NCBI GenBank assembly: GCA_020249145.1
Contig: JADCGF010000001.1
Coordinates: 124,001-188,000, forward strand
Length of the DNA stretch: 64,000 nt
Source: Roseomonas sp.
GTDB taxonomy: Bacteria; Pseudomonadota; Alphaproteobacteria; Acetobacterales; Acetobacteraceae
Direction: 5' to 3'
The translations under genes and the position numbers were made by a program. The notes beneath the pieces were generated by a model. It was not told the DNA's origin, ran no database searches, and worked only from the letters and a program-made list of their open reading frames with translations. Below, one piece after another: positions 44,521-53,932 of this stretch (position 1 is its first letter; every line of letters starts with the position of its first letter).

Positions 44521-45911
44521 AGGCCCTGCATGAGCTTTCGCTGACCGAAGCCTCTGCCGGCATTGCGCGGCGGCGTTTCTCCCCCGTTGAATACCTCGAT
44601 GCCCTGCATGCGCGGGCCGAGGATGTGGGCGGCAAGGTCAATGCCATTGTCCGCCCGCTTTGGGATGAGGCACGCGAGCAAGCAGTGAAGGCCGGGCGGC
44701 GCATTGCCCGTAGCGGGCCACGTTCCGCGCTTGATGGCCTGCCGGTGGGCCTTAAGGATATCATTGATATCGCGGGGCACCCCACCACCTGCCATTCGCG
44801 CATCCTGCTGGATAACCAGAAAAGCGCCGATGCGGCGGTGGTGGCGCGGCTGCGCGCTGCCGGGGCGATTTTCCCGGCCAAGCTCGCCACGCATGAATTC
44901 GCCATTGGCGGCCCGGCCTTTGATCTGCCCTTCCCGCCCGCGCGCAACCCCTGGAATACGGCGCATCATCCGGGCGGCTCGTCTTCCGGTTCTGGCGCCG
45001 CCGTTGGCGCCAATATCCTGCCTGCCGCGCTTGGCACGGATACCGGCGGTTCCGTGCGCCACCCGGCCAGCCATTGCGGCATTGTCGGCATGAAGGCGAC
45101 TTATGGCCTGGTTTCGCGTCGTGGGGTTTTCCCGCTGGCCTTCACGCTTGATCATGTGGGGCCAATGACGCGCACGGTTGCCGATAATGCGCTGCTGCTT
45201 GGCATGATGGCCGGGCATGATGCAGCAGACCCCGGCAGTGCGGCGCATAAGCCCGAAAACTATGCGCGGCAGATGAAAAAGGGGCTGCGCGGCCTCACCA
45301 TCGGCTATGTGCGCCACTTCCACGAGGCGGATCAGCCGGCTTCCGCCGAAATGGCGGCCTCACTGGAAGCGGCGGCGAAGCTGCTCGGCAAGGAAGGGGC
45401 GAAGATCAAGACCATCACCCTGCCCTCCCTCAATGAATTCGCCGGCGTCAATCGCGCCATCTTAATGGCCGAAGCTGCCGCCATCCATGGCAAGTGGCTG
45501 CGCGAAAGGCCGGGCGATTACGCCAACCTCACCTTGCGCCGCCTGCTGCCCGGGCTTTTCATGCGCGCCGAGGATTACGTGCAGGCGCAGCGCCGCCGCC
45601 GTGAATTGGTGGCCGCCGTTGAAGCCGCCTTCGCTGAGGTTGATCTGCTGCTGACGGCTTCTTCCATGGATGTTGCCTGCAAGATTGATGATGCAGAAGC
45701 GGTGGACCTTACCTATCCGCGCCAGGCACGTACGCCCTTCAACGTCACGGGCCACCCGGCGCTTACACTGATGTGCGGTATTTCGAAGGCCGAAGGCCTG
45801 CCGCTGTCCCTGCAATTGGTTGGCCCCAGCTTTGGGGAGGCCGCGATCTACCGCGCCGCTGCCGCTTATGAACGCGCCGCACCTTGGAAGGATCTGCACC
45901 CGGCGCTTTAG
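44517..45911 (+). CDS. amidase (AtzE/GatA-type)
   Basis: Cytosolic amidohydrolase of 464 residues with the amidase-signature catalytic set: Lys80 (GLKDI), cis-Ser155 in GGSSSGSG and nucleophile Ser179 in GTDTGGSVRHP. The sequence resembles 1-carboxybiuret hydrolase AtzE and related amidases more than GatA of tRNA amidation. The overlap with an AtzG-like gene supports this. No AtzF allophanate hydrolase is nearby. Substrate is unresolved; an amide of nitrogen catabolism is likely given the formamidase, ureidoglycolate lyase and urease genes downstream. Confidence 0.85.
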   Translation: MKALHELSLTEASAGIARRRFSPVEYLDALHARAEDVGGKVNAIVRPLWDEAREQAVKAGRRIARSGPRSALDGLPVGLKDIIDIAGHPTTCHSRILLDNQKSADAAVVARLRAAGAIFPAKLATHEFAIGGPAFDLPFPPARNPWNTAHHPGGSSSGSGAAVGANILPAALGTDTGGSVRHPASHCGIVGMKATYGLVSRRGVFPLAFTLDHVGPMTRTVADNALLLGMMAGHDAADPGSAAHKPENYARQMKKGLRGLTIGYVRHFHEADQPASAEMAASLEAAAKLLGKEGAKIKTITLPSLNEFAGVNRAILMAEAAAIHGKWLRERPGDYANLTLRRLLPGLFMRAEDYVQAQRRRRELVAAVEAAFAEVDLLLTASSMDVACKIDDAEAVDLTYPRQARTPFNVTGHPALTLMCGISKAEGLPLSLQLVGPSFGEAAIYRAAAAYERAAPWKDLHPAL

Positions 45912-45917
45912 AACATG

Positions 45918-46012
45918 TTGCGTTCATATGGGTTCACGCAACCCGCTCTACGTTGTTTTTTTCGAGCATCTTCACGCGTTCAGATGATTCCATCTGAACG
46001 CGGTCTGCTCTC
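45918..46012 (-). repeat. composite palindromic element containing repeat copy B
   Basis: Two hairpins lie between the amidase and the GT39 gene. First, GTTGCGT (45918-45924) pairs with ACGCAAC (45937-45943). Second, CGCGTTCAGATG (45975-45986) pairs perfectly with CATCTGAACGCG (45991-46002). The second, with the flanking GTCTGCTCT, is an inverted copy of the element at 28276-28309. A seven-T run sits between the hairpins. Confidence 0.7.
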
Positions 46013-46021
46013 GGCCCTCGC

Positions 46022-47545
46022 ATGATCCAGGCAAGCTTCATTGATCGGCGCTGGCGCCACCCCGCGCTGGTGCCGGTATTCTTTTTTGCGCTGGCGCTGC
46101 TGCTGCGCATCTTCTCCTTCGTCGCCGCCGTGATTGATACGGATGAGGGGCTTTACATGCTCCAGGCGCGGGAATGGCTGGAAGGCGGCTGGCCCATTGT
46201 CGCGGTGTGGGATATGCACCCGGTCGGCGCGCCGGCGATCTTCGCGGTGTTCATGGCGATTTTCGGCGATGATATCTGGGTGCTGCGCGTGCTTGGCGCG
46301 GTTTGCGTCGCGGCAACCGCTTCGGCGCTGTTCCATGCGGTGCGCTATGCCGGCGGATCACCGGCCATTGGGCTTGCGGCAGGCGTTTTCTATATCGCGC
46401 ATAGCGGGCTTTTGGGCGGGCTTGCCACCAATACAGAGATTCTTTTTGCGCCGCTGGTGGGCTGGTCCATGGCACTCGGTTTGCGTGGCGGGGTGGATGC
46501 GCTGGAGCGTAGCAAAGCCCCGCGTTGGCGCGACATGGTGATCATGGGGGGGCTGATTGGTTTTGCCCTCACGCTCAAGCCGGTCACGTTTTTTGAAGGC
46601 GCCTTGGCTTGGTTGATTTTGGTCCTGCCCGCGCTTCGCATGCGGTTGATCAGCCTGCCGCGCTTGGCCGCCATGGCTGCTGCCTATGCCGTGCTCTGCG
46701 CCGCGCCCACCCTGCTTTTCGGCGCGGCTTACGCGCTTCGTGGCGAATTTCAGCCCTTTCTTGAAGGCGCCTTCCTCGCCCCGCTCCGCTATGCTGGCGC
46801 GCGGCTGAGTGCCGCCGATTCCTTCCGCTTCGCGCTGGTGGCAGCATTATTGCTGTTATGGGCCTTTCTGCTTGCCGTGCCGGCCCTGGTGCGGCCGCGC
46901 AATTGGCAAGGACCGTTGGCGCGGCTTCGGCAATTCGGCATGATCTGGTTTGTGGCGGCGACTTTCGCGGTGGCGCTGCCGGGCCAATTCTATCAGCATT
47001 ATTTCCTGATCTGGTTACTGCCCTTGTCAGTGCTGGCGGCACTCGGCGCACGGCAATTGGCCCGGTATCTCCGGCCGGGGATGGTCGTGATCGGCTTTCA
47101 AATGCTGATCGGTGCGGTCGCTTTGGATGCCTGGCGCGTAGCCGCGCTGCCCCGGCTTGATCGCGGCATTGGCCTTGGTGCGCCCGATCCGGTGCGGCGC
47201 ACCGCCGCGGCCGTGCGCGCGGAAATAGACCCGGGAGACCCGATCTGGGTCGTGAATTACCACCCGGTGGTCTATGTGCTGGCTGAAGCCGCTGTGTCCA
47301 CGCGCTACGCCTTCCCGGCGCATCTCGCCGGGCCGTTTTATCGCGTCACGGGGATTGATTCCTACGCGGAGATCACGCGCATTCTGGAAAGCCATCCGCG
47401 CGTGCTCGTGATTGATCGGGGCTGGTGGCCAAGCGTGCGCCGTCGCGCCGCGATGTTGATTGAAGCAGCCTTGGATGAGCAATATGAACTGGTCGCGTCT
47501 ATCCCAGAGGAACGCGGGCCTATCGAGATTTGGCGCCTGAGATAG
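46022..47545 (+). CDS. GT39-family (ArnT/PMT-like) membrane glycosyltransferase
   Basis: Integral-membrane protein of 507 residues with ten or more hydrophobic segments. The first-loop acidic motif DTDEGLY matches the catalytic region of PMT_2/ArnT enzymes, which use polyprenyl-phosphate sugar donors. A C-terminal soluble domain (about 400-507) is periplasmic. Acceptor could be lipid A, a glycan or protein; this cannot be decided. No clear Shine-Dalgarno is seen, and a dispersed repeat ends only about 10 bases before the ATG. It stands alone on the plus strand. Confidence 0.85.
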   Translation: MIQASFIDRRWRHPALVPVFFFALALLLRIFSFVAAVIDTDEGLYMLQAREWLEGGWPIVAVWDMHPVGAPAIFAVFMAIFGDDIWVLRVLGAVCVAATASALFHAVRYAGGSPAIGLAAGVFYIAHSGLLGGLATNTEILFAPLVGWSMALGLRGGVDALERSKAPRWRDMVIMGGLIGFALTLKPVTFFEGALAWLILVLPALRMRLISLPRLAAMAAAYAVLCAAPTLLFGAAYALRGEFQPFLEGAFLAPLRYAGARLSAADSFRFALVAALLLLWAFLLAVPALVRPRNWQGPLARLRQFGMIWFVAATFAVALPGQFYQHYFLIWLLPLSVLAALGARQLARYLRPGMVVIGFQMLIGAVALDAWRVAALPRLDRGIGLGAPDPVRRTAAAVRAEIDPGDPIWVVNYHPVVYVLAEAAVSTRYAFPAHLAGPFYRVTGIDSYAEITRILESHPRVLVIDRGWWPSVRRRAAMLIEAALDEQYELVASIPEERGPIEIWRLR

Positions 47546-47555
47546 GCGGCGCTGG

Positions 47556-48635
47556 TTAAGGCGCGAAAATCGTGAACACGAAAGTCGCAGCCAGCACCAA
47601 ATGAATGATGCCTGAAAGGATATTGGTCCGCCCGGTGCCGTAAGTGAGCATGGCGACCGCAAAGCCCAAGGCGAGCAGCACCGAATGGCCCCCCGACACT
47701 CCCAGCGCTAAAGGCATGTCATTCCACCAGGCGACAAACGCAACGGCGGGCAAGGTAAGGCCGATACAGGCAACACCGCTTCCCAGCGCCAGATTGATTG
47801 CGGATTGCATGCGGTTATGCGCTGCTGCCTTTAAAGCGGTACCGGTTTCTGGCATCAGGACAATGGCGGCGACAATCACCCCCACAATTGCCGCCGGCGC
47901 ACCAAGAGCCACAACGCCATCTTCCAAGGCCGGGGCCAAGCATTTCGCAAGCATCACGACGGCAAGCAGCGCTGTACAAAGCAAAACAAAAGACAAGATC
48001 GCAAGGCGTCCGCTCGGGCGCGCATGGGCTTCGCTCGATGCGCCGTCTTCAGGCAGAAAGTAATCACGGTGGCGATTGGTCTGCACAAACAAGAAGGCGG
48101 CATAAAGCGCCAGACAAACAAGCGAAACAAAGGTCAATTGGGCCAAGCTGTAATAAGGGCCTGGAACCGATACCACATGATTGGGCACGATCAGCACCAG
48201 AACTGCCATCGGCATCAATACCGCGAGAAGCGCATTTGCGCCGGGGACACGGAAGCGATTTTCCCGGTGAAGGGTGCCGCCGACCAGGATTGAAAGCCCC
48301 GCAATGCCATGGAGCACCAGCACAATGGTTGCGACCATCGTATCACGCATCAATGCGGGCTTCGGATCACCAGACAGCATCAGGGAGATAATGAGCCCCG
48401 CTTCAATCACCGTGACGGAAAGCGCCAGAATCAATCCGCCGAAGGGCTCACCCACCCGCTGCGCCACAATCTCCGCATGGTGGACGGCAGCGATGACACT
48501 GCCAAGCAATACCGCGAGGATGAGCAGGGCGGTGAGTCCCAACCCAACCTTGCCAATGCCAAGCCATGCGGCAATACCCGCCACGGGGGCAAGGATGAAG
48601 AAAAGCGGAATGCGATCTGTTGCTTGCGCGGCCAT
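47556..48635 (-). CDS. ChaA-type calcium/proton antiporter
   Basis: Inner-membrane cation exchanger of about 359 residues with two homologous halves. The first alpha repeat is GEPFGGLILALSVTVIEAGLI, the second contains LMPETGTALKAAAHNRMQSAINLALGSG. This resembles ChaA of the CaCA superfamily, which exports Ca2+ or Na+/K+ against H+. The ATG at 48635 is taken as start; a TTG six bases upstream is alternative and no strong ribosome-binding site is visible. It converges with GT39 (10 bases). Confidence 0.88.
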   Translation of the reverse strand: MAAQATDRIPLFFILAPVAGIAAWLGIGKVGLGLTALLILAVLLGSVIAAVHHAEIVAQRVGEPFGGLILALSVTVIEAGLIISLMLSGDPKPALMRDTMVATIVLVLHGIAGLSILVGGTLHRENRFRVPGANALLAVLMPMAVLVLIVPNHVVSVPGPYYSLAQLTFVSLVCLALYAAFLFVQTNRHRDYFLPEDGASSEAHARPSGRLAILSFVLLCTALLAVVMLAKCLAPALEDGVVALGAPAAIVGVIVAAIVLMPETGTALKAAAHNRMQSAINLALGSGVACIGLTLPAVAFVAWWNDMPLALGVSGGHSVLLALGFAVAMLTYGTGRTNILSGIIHLVLAATFVFTIFAP

Positions 48636-48679
48636 GATCAATTGCTAGCCATCAATCAGGGCCGCGGCAAGCGCCGCCA

Positions 48680-49651
48680 TCAGAACAACAGCCCCTTCTT
48701 CAGCATGCCATGCACGCCCTTTTCGCCATTCACCGTCTGCGTCACGCGGAAATCCACCGCCAGCGAGCAGAATTGATAGGCATCGGCGTCCGACAGATTG
48801 GTCCGTGAACAGATGAAGGCGATCATTTCACGCAGCGCCTGCTTCATCGCCAAATCCAGATCCTCATTCATCCCCATGGTGATGAAATGGGTCTTGGTCT
48901 CGGCGCGCGGGAATTTCAGCACCGGGTCCTTGGCCCCGCCGCCCTTCACCACGGAAAGCTTGAAATGCCCCGTGAGGCAGATTTCAAGGGCATTGATGCA
49001 GACCTCTCCGTCACCTTGCACGCCATGGCCGTCGCCGGCGGAAAACAACGCGCCCTTGTTGAAAATGGGCAGGAATAGCGTGGTGCCTTCGGTCAATTCC
49101 TTATTGTCCAAATTGCCACCAATGGCGCGCGGTTCCTTGGTGTTCACCATGCCCCATTCCGGCGGCGGCGCCACGCCCATCACGCCAAAGAAGGGCGCCA
49201 GCGGCAGATCAAGCCCGCCATCCTGCGGCCCGAAGGGCAGGCGGCAGGTCATGGCCTGCTTATTCACCGGAATATGCAGCGTGCGGCGATAGGGGAAATC
49301 TTCCGGCAGCGTGCCGAAAAGCGGGCGGAAGCCGCAAAAGCCCCAATCCGCGCCGAGTTCGATTTTCTCGATATCCACCCGCAAAGCATCACCTGGCTCG
49401 GCGCCGCGCACTTCAACCGGGCCGGTGATGATATGCGCGCCAAGGCGCGGTAGCCTGGTGTGAATTTCCGAAATCGCGGGGTGCAGCGGCAGCCCCTTTT
49501 CCGGCCCTGGCATCACTTCCGGCCCGCCAGAGACGCATTCCAGAATGACGGTTTCGCCCGAGGCGATGCTCGCCACCGCCGGGAAGGAAGCGTCAAAGCC
49601 GCCCCAGCGGCAGGTGGCGACAGAAGCGGGGATAAGGGTTGCTTGCGACAT
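48680..49651 (-). CDS. acetamidase/formamidase family protein
   Basis: Cytosolic amide hydrolase of 323 residues of the FmdA/AmdA family. The family core (SGGPEVMPGPEKGLPLHPA; GPVEVRGAEPGDAL; GGNLDNKELTEGTTLFLP; AGDGHGVQGDGEVC) is complete. Formamide or a short amide would give ammonia plus the acid. The start has AAGGA 6 bases upstream. CorA is encoded just upstream on the same strand (17-base gap). It fits the nitrogen-scavenging theme of the flanking genes. Confidence 0.9.
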   Translation of the reverse strand: MSQATLIPASVATCRWGGFDASFPAVASIASGETVILECVSGGPEVMPGPEKGLPLHPAISEIHTRLPRLGAHIITGPVEVRGAEPGDALRVDIEKIELGADWGFCGFRPLFGTLPEDFPYRRTLHIPVNKQAMTCRLPFGPQDGGLDLPLAPFFGVMGVAPPPEWGMVNTKEPRAIGGNLDNKELTEGTTLFLPIFNKGALFSAGDGHGVQGDGEVCINALEICLTGHFKLSVVKGGGAKDPVLKFPRAETKTHFITMGMNEDLDLAMKQALREMIAFICSRTNLSDADAYQFCSLAVDFRVTQTVNGEKGVHGMLKKGLLF

Positions 49652-49668
49652 CAGATTTCCTTGTCGGT

Positions 49669-50709
49669 CTAGAGCCAGCCTTTGCGGCGGAAATAAAGAA
49701 TGGGCAAAATGGCCGAGACAATCATCAGCACAAGCGCCAGAGGATAGCCCAGGGCCAGTTTCAGTTCCGGCATGAATTCAAAATTCATGCCGTAAATGCT
49801 GGCAATCAGCGTGGGCGGCATGAGAGCCACGGATGCGACCGTAAAGGTCTTGATGATGGCGTTCTGTTCAACATTCAGCACGCCAAGCACGGCATCCAGC
49901 AGGAATTGCGCCTTGGAATTCAGGAAGCTTGCATGTTCCACCAGGGATCGCACATCGCGCACCAGCGTCTTGATCAGCGCCTGGTTTTCCTTGCGTATCG
50001 CGGTTTCCTTTTCCGCCCCCACAAAGGTCAGAATGCGTGACAGGCCAAGCAAGGTTTCGGAAGCGCGTGTCGTCACTTCCCCAACCTGCCCCAAGGTGAA
50101 TAGCGCATCCTTCAGCTTGTCATTGCGCCGATGCATTTTGATATCAGCCTGAGAGGCGCGGAAGGTGGATTGGCTCGCCTTATCCATATCCGCGCCGACC
50201 TTCTCCAGAATATCGGCCAGGCGATCCACGATCTGTTCAAACAAATGCAGCATCACCGCATCAGGCGATTGCAGCAGCGTTGGATGGCGCTGCGCGCGCG
50301 CGCCAAACACCGTGAAGGCGCGCGGTGTTGCGTAACGCACCGTGACCAGCGTGCTATTCGTCAGCACGAAGCTGATGGGGGTGGAGCCGTAATCCCCTGA
50401 ATCAACGCCATAAAGAAAATTGGCGGTGAGAAACAGCGCGTCATCCTCGCGATACAGGCGCGATGAGCTTTCGATTTCCTGCATTTCCTCCCGCGTCGGG
50501 ATTTCGAGCGAGAGCGCCTGCTGCACCGCGCGTTCTTCCGACGGTGTTGGGTTCAGAAGGTCAATCCAGACGGCGCGGCGCAGGTTTTCGGCATCCGCCA
50601 CCTCACCGGCGGCTTCCCGGGCGAGTTCGGGCAAGGCGGCGGTGATGTCGGAAATCGCGCCTTCGCGCGTACGACAGCGGCCATCCTCAACGGTCCAGGT
50701 TGTGAGCAT
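49669..50709 (-). CDS. corA: CorA-family magnesium/divalent cation channel
   Basis: Inner-membrane channel of 346 residues. The large cytosolic N-terminal domain is followed by a long helix and two C-terminal TM helices. The selectivity motif is YGMNFEFMPEL between TM1 and TM2. ATG has GGAGG 9 bases upstream. The family transports Mg2+, Co2+ or Ni2+. Delivery of nickel for the downstream urease would be attractive, but nothing in sequence sets the ion. It lies between TatA and the formamidase-family gene on the minus strand. Confidence 0.92.
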   Translation of the reverse strand: MLTTWTVEDGRCRTREGAISDITAALPELAREAAGEVADAENLRRAVWIDLLNPTPSEERAVQQALSLEIPTREEMQEIESSSRLYREDDALFLTANFLYGVDSGDYGSTPISFVLTNSTLVTVRYATPRAFTVFGARAQRHPTLLQSPDAVMLHLFEQIVDRLADILEKVGADMDKASQSTFRASQADIKMHRRNDKLKDALFTLGQVGEVTTRASETLLGLSRILTFVGAEKETAIRKENQALIKTLVRDVRSLVEHASFLNSKAQFLLDAVLGVLNVEQNAIIKTFTVASVALMPPTLIASIYGMNFEFMPELKLALGYPLALVLMIVSAILPILYFRRKGWL

Positions 50710-50784
50710 GGCGCGGGCCCTCCACGCGGCAAATGAGGCGGAAACTTACTAACCCTGGCCCGGCAGCCTGCATAGTCTTGTCGT

Positions 50785-50818
50785 CCCCAAGCCCAGGCTG
50801 GATAGCCTGGGGAAGGGG
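50785..50818. repeat. hairpin downstream of tatA
   Basis: CCCAGGCT (50792-50799) and AGCCTGGG (50804-50811) pair around GGAT, with an outer CCCC/GGGG (50785-50788, 50815-50818). There is no T run on either strand. It may be a weak terminator or a structured 3' end of the tatA transcript. Confidence 0.45.
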
Positions 50819-50862
50819 ATCAAGCCGCCCCCGCCCAAATGGCGCGAGGGCGGATAGGGCAT

Positions 50863-51135
50863 TCAGGCGCCCGGACGTGGGGGCGTGTTTTGCGCCGCGG
50901 TGGCCTGCGCGGTGGAAGACGCCGCGGCGGGGCCCTGGATGCTGCCGGCTGGCTGGGACTGGCCCTGCGCCTGCGCTTCCATCGAGGCATCCGCCTGATC
51001 TTCCTTGATGTTTTGCTTGAAGGACTTGATGCCCTTGGCCAGATCGCCCATCAGGCCGCTGATCTTGCCGCTGCCGAAAAGCAGCAGGACGACCAGCAGA
51101 ACAACAAGCCAATGCCAGATGCTGAAGGAACCCAT
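50863..51135 (-). CDS. tatA: twin-arginine translocase subunit TatA
   Basis: Small inner-membrane protein of 90 residues. The N-terminal helix ([20 protein letters not shown]) with the FGSGKI hinge is followed by an amphipathic helix ([20 protein letters not shown]) and an Ala/Gln/Pro-rich tail. It forms the pore element that exports folded proteins. GAGG lies 8 bases before the ATG. tatB and tatC are not adjacent here. Confidence 0.94.
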   Translation of the reverse strand: MGSFSIWHWLVVLLVVLLLFGSGKISGLMGDLAKGIKSFKQNIKEDQADASMEAQAQGQSQPAGSIQGPAAASSTAQATAAQNTPPRPGA

Positions 51136-51426
51136 TGCGACGCCTCAATTCCCAGTTGGAAGTCCCGCCGGAGCGGTTCTTCGGACCCTATGACATGGCG
51201 GCAACCTGTTAGCCAAGGGGTCACCGCGCAAATCCCAAATGGTTTCTCACAAGGGCCGCCGCAATGGGGGTTGAAAACCAAACTGGCTTCCATCACTTAA
51301 TTGTCAATCCGGGCCCCTCTGGCGGGGCCGATCATCTTTGGTCGGCTGCCGTGATGTCGGATCGTGCAACGTTGCGCGGTCTCGGCCCCCCTGTGGCTGA
51401 TCCGTGCTTTTGGGTGAGGTTTGGGG

Positions 51427-52428
51427 ATGGAATTTCTGTCTGTCGAATGGATGGGCAAGCCTTTCTGGATGTGGAAGGGCTTTTTGCTGATTGTCTTGCT
51501 TTTGCTTGCCTTTGACCTTGGCGTGCTTAACCGCAAGGAAAAGGAAATGGGCGTGGCCGAGAGCCTTTATCTCTCTGCCTTCTATATCGCCTTTGCCATG
51601 CTTTACGGCGCTGGTATCTGGTGGGCCTATGAAGCCGGGGAGATCAAGACCTCGGACGGGGTTCATGCCGGCATGGCCTATTTCACGGGCTTTTTCATCG
51701 AAAAGGCATTGTCCATCGATAATGTCTTCGTGATCAGCCTGATTTTTGGCTATTTCGCCATCCCCCGCCGTTATCAGTATCGTGCGCTGGTCTGGGGCAT
51801 CATCGGCGTCATTGTGCTGCGCGGCATCATGATCGGTCTAGGTGCGGCGCTGGTGCAGCAGTATAGCTGGGTGCTTTATATCTTCGGCGCCTTCCTGATC
51901 GCGACCGGCATCAAGATGCTGGTGGTGCCGGAAGGGGAACAGGATATCTCAAAGAACCCCATCGTGCGCTTCATGCGCAAGCATATGCGCGTGACGGATG
52001 AACTGCATGGCCAGAAATTCTTTGTCCGCCAAATGGATCCGGCCACGGGCAAGAAGCTGGCCTTCGCCACGCCGCTTTTCCTGGCGCTGGTGGTGATCAA
52101 TATCGCCGATTTGATTTTCGCGGTGGATAGCGTGCCGGCGATCTTCGCCATCACGACCGATACCTTCATTGTCTATACCGCGAATATCATGGCGATCCTG
52201 GGCCTGCGCGCGCTGTATTTCGCGCTTGCCGCCATGGTGCATCGCTTCCACTACCTGAAATATGCGCTGGCGCTGGTGCTGGTGTTCATCGGCGGCAAGA
52301 TTTTCTGGAACCAGATGGTCGGCAAGCTTGACCCCGCCATTTCGCTGGGCGTCACGGCGGCGATCATCGCGGGCGGGATTTTCTGGTCGCTCTGGAAAAC
52401 ACGCGGCCAGAAGGCGCAAGACGCCTGA
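51427..52428 (+). CDS. TerC-family integral membrane protein
   Basis: About 333 residues with 7-8 helices of the TerC family. The conserved acidic motifs are GFFIEKALSIDNVFV and AVDSVPAIFAIT. Family members such as Alx and MeeF export manganese or help metallate exported proteins. ATG at 51427 has GAGG 8 bases upstream. The 290-base leader contains GC-rich hairpins near 51316-51345, but no recognised riboswitch core. It converges with allA. Confidence 0.9.
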   Translation: MEFLSVEWMGKPFWMWKGFLLIVLLLLAFDLGVLNRKEKEMGVAESLYLSAFYIAFAMLYGAGIWWAYEAGEIKTSDGVHAGMAYFTGFFIEKALSIDNVFVISLIFGYFAIPRRYQYRALVWGIIGVIVLRGIMIGLGAALVQQYSWVLYIFGAFLIATGIKMLVVPEGEQDISKNPIVRFMRKHMRVTDELHGQKFFVRQMDPATGKKLAFATPLFLALVVINIADLIFAVDSVPAIFAITTDTFIVYTANIMAILGLRALYFALAAMVHRFHYLKYALALVLVFIGGKIFWNQMVGKLDPAISLGVTAAIIAGGIFWSLWKTRGQKAQDA

Positions 52429-52436
52429 ACCAGGCT

Positions 52437-52910
52437 TCAGCCGAGGTGCAGTTCGAAAGGCTGCACCTCAACAAATTCATCATCCGCGCTGGTGCCATCC
52501 TTCCACATGAAAACAGCGAAGCGCGCTTCGCGGTCAAACACGGTGGAAGGGTGATGCCAGACATTGGCCCCGTAAGTGACCCCTTGATCAGGCCGCGCCA
52601 GAAAGCCGCGCGCCTTTGCCATATCCGGCTTGCCATCAGCACCATGGGGGGCCACCAGCACAAGCCAGCGCCCCGCTTCCATGGGAATGAAGGATTGCGA
52701 GGAAAATTCATGCCTTTCCATGGTGGTGGACACGAGAGGCGCTGATTTCGGCAAGGCGCGCGTGAAGGAAAGGCTGGGACTGGCCCCGCCACGGCGGTTT
52801 TCCAACACTTTGTCTATATAGGCGCGCCCTGGCGCGGCTGGGCTTTCCAGCACCTCCCCGAAAGGGGCGAAGGCTTCGGCGGTGAGGGGTTCCGTGGTGA
52901 TGCGGCGCAT
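52437..52910 (-). CDS. allA: ureidoglycolate lyase
   Basis: Cytosolic cupin-like enzyme of 157 residues that splits ureidoglycolate into glyoxylate and urea. The signatures ERHEFSSQSFIPM and GVTYGANVWHHP are present and length is normal. Its product urea is the substrate of the urease encoded 140 bases away on the opposite strand. No allantoinase or allantoicase genes are in the window. It is divergent from ureD. Confidence 0.93.
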   Translation of the reverse strand: MRRITTEPLTAEAFAPFGEVLESPAAPGRAYIDKVLENRRGGASPSLSFTRALPKSAPLVSTTMERHEFSSQSFIPMEAGRWLVLVAPHGADGKPDMAKARGFLARPDQGVTYGANVWHHPSTVFDREARFAVFMWKDGTSADDEFVEVQPFELHLG

Positions 52911-53053
52911 GGGATGGCTTTCGGTTTGATCCGCACCACCAAAGCCGTGTCATGCGCGCCTGTCCAGCCCAGAACCCTGCCTGTATTTTGCGCAAAATTT
53001 GCCCCATGCCGCGCCATTTGGAGGCGCGCCTCTGGCATGGTTAAGCTTGCCGC

Positions 53054-53884
53054 ATGCATGCCGCCACCCTGACCCAACCAAGCCATCAGCGCTCTCGCGG
53101 GCGGTTGGAATTGGATTACCATCTGCATGAAGGGCGCACGATGCTGGGCGGGCTTTATCAATCGCCGCCCATGCGCGCCCTGTTTCCCGACCCTGAGGCC
53201 GATGAGGCACCCATTTGCGCCCTGGTGAATACCGCCGGCGGCTTGGCGGGCGGCGATAGGGTGGAAATCGCGCTCAGCCTTGGGGTCGGGGCGCGGGCCA
53301 GTTTCTCCACCCCGGCGGCGGAGAAAATCTATCGCAGCCTTGGCCCGGTGACCGAGATTTCCGTGAACCTGCAAGCCGGACCCGGCGCGGTTTTCGAATG
53401 GATCCCGCAGGAAACAATCCTATTTGAAGGCGCGCGGCTTGAACGGTGCCTGAGTGCCGATATCGCCGAGGACGCAACGCTGCTGATGGCCGAAGCGCTG
53501 GTCTTTGGCCGCGCCGCGCTGGGCGAGACCTGGCGGCGTGGTGCTTTGCAGGATTCCTGGCGCATCCGGCGCGGCGGCAAGCTGCTTTGGGCGGATGGGC
53601 TGAGCCTTGGGGAAGACATCCCGGCGGATTTCGCCGACCCCTTTGGCCTCGCCAATGCCGAAGCGCTGGGTAGCCTGGTGCTGGCCGGCCCGCTTGCTGC
53701 GCCCGATTTGCGCGATGCTTTGCGCGAAGATGGCGCGCTTGCCAGCCTTGTCCGGCCCGGGCTTTTGGTCACGCGCTGGCTTGGCGGTGCCGTTCAGGTG
53801 CGCGAAGGGCTGGGGGCCGCGATTTGCCGGCTGCGCCCGGCGCTTGGCCTGCCCGCGCGCCTGCCGCGCCTATGGACGACATGA
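53054..53884 (+). CDS. ureD: urease accessory protein UreD
   Basis: Cytosolic scaffold of 276 residues that, with UreF and UreG, activates urease by nickel loading. The N-terminal GRLELDYHLHEGRTML, LVNTAGGLAGGDRVEI and FSTPAAEKIYRS are conserved UreD blocks. It is first of the run ureD-A-B-C-E-F-G. A small gap of 48 bases separates it from ureA. The 143-base gap to allA presumably holds the promoter. Confidence 0.93.
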   Translation: MHAATLTQPSHQRSRGRLELDYHLHEGRTMLGGLYQSPPMRALFPDPEADEAPICALVNTAGGLAGGDRVEIALSLGVGARASFSTPAAEKIYRSLGPVTEISVNLQAGPGAVFEWIPQETILFEGARLERCLSADIAEDATLLMAEALVFGRAALGETWRRGALQDSWRIRRGGKLLWADGLSLGEDIPADFADPFGLANAEALGSLVLAGPLAAPDLRDALREDGALASLVRPGLLVTRWLGGAVQVREGLGAAICRLRPALGLPARLPRLWTT

Positions 53885-53932
53885 AGCAGACAATCCCATG
53901 ATGATGGCACAGCGATTGCGGAACCCAACGCC

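Noticed and set aside
51300..51426. possible yybP-ykoY manganese riboswitch before the TerC gene
   Set aside because: TerC genes are often controlled by this riboswitch, but neither the GGGGAGUAG box nor the closing GAGACC-like strand is present; only GC-rich hairpins are seen.
53020..53054. sigma54-like TGGCA ... TTGC upstream of ureD
   Set aside because: The spacing between GG and GC is three bases too long, and the motif runs straight into the start codon.
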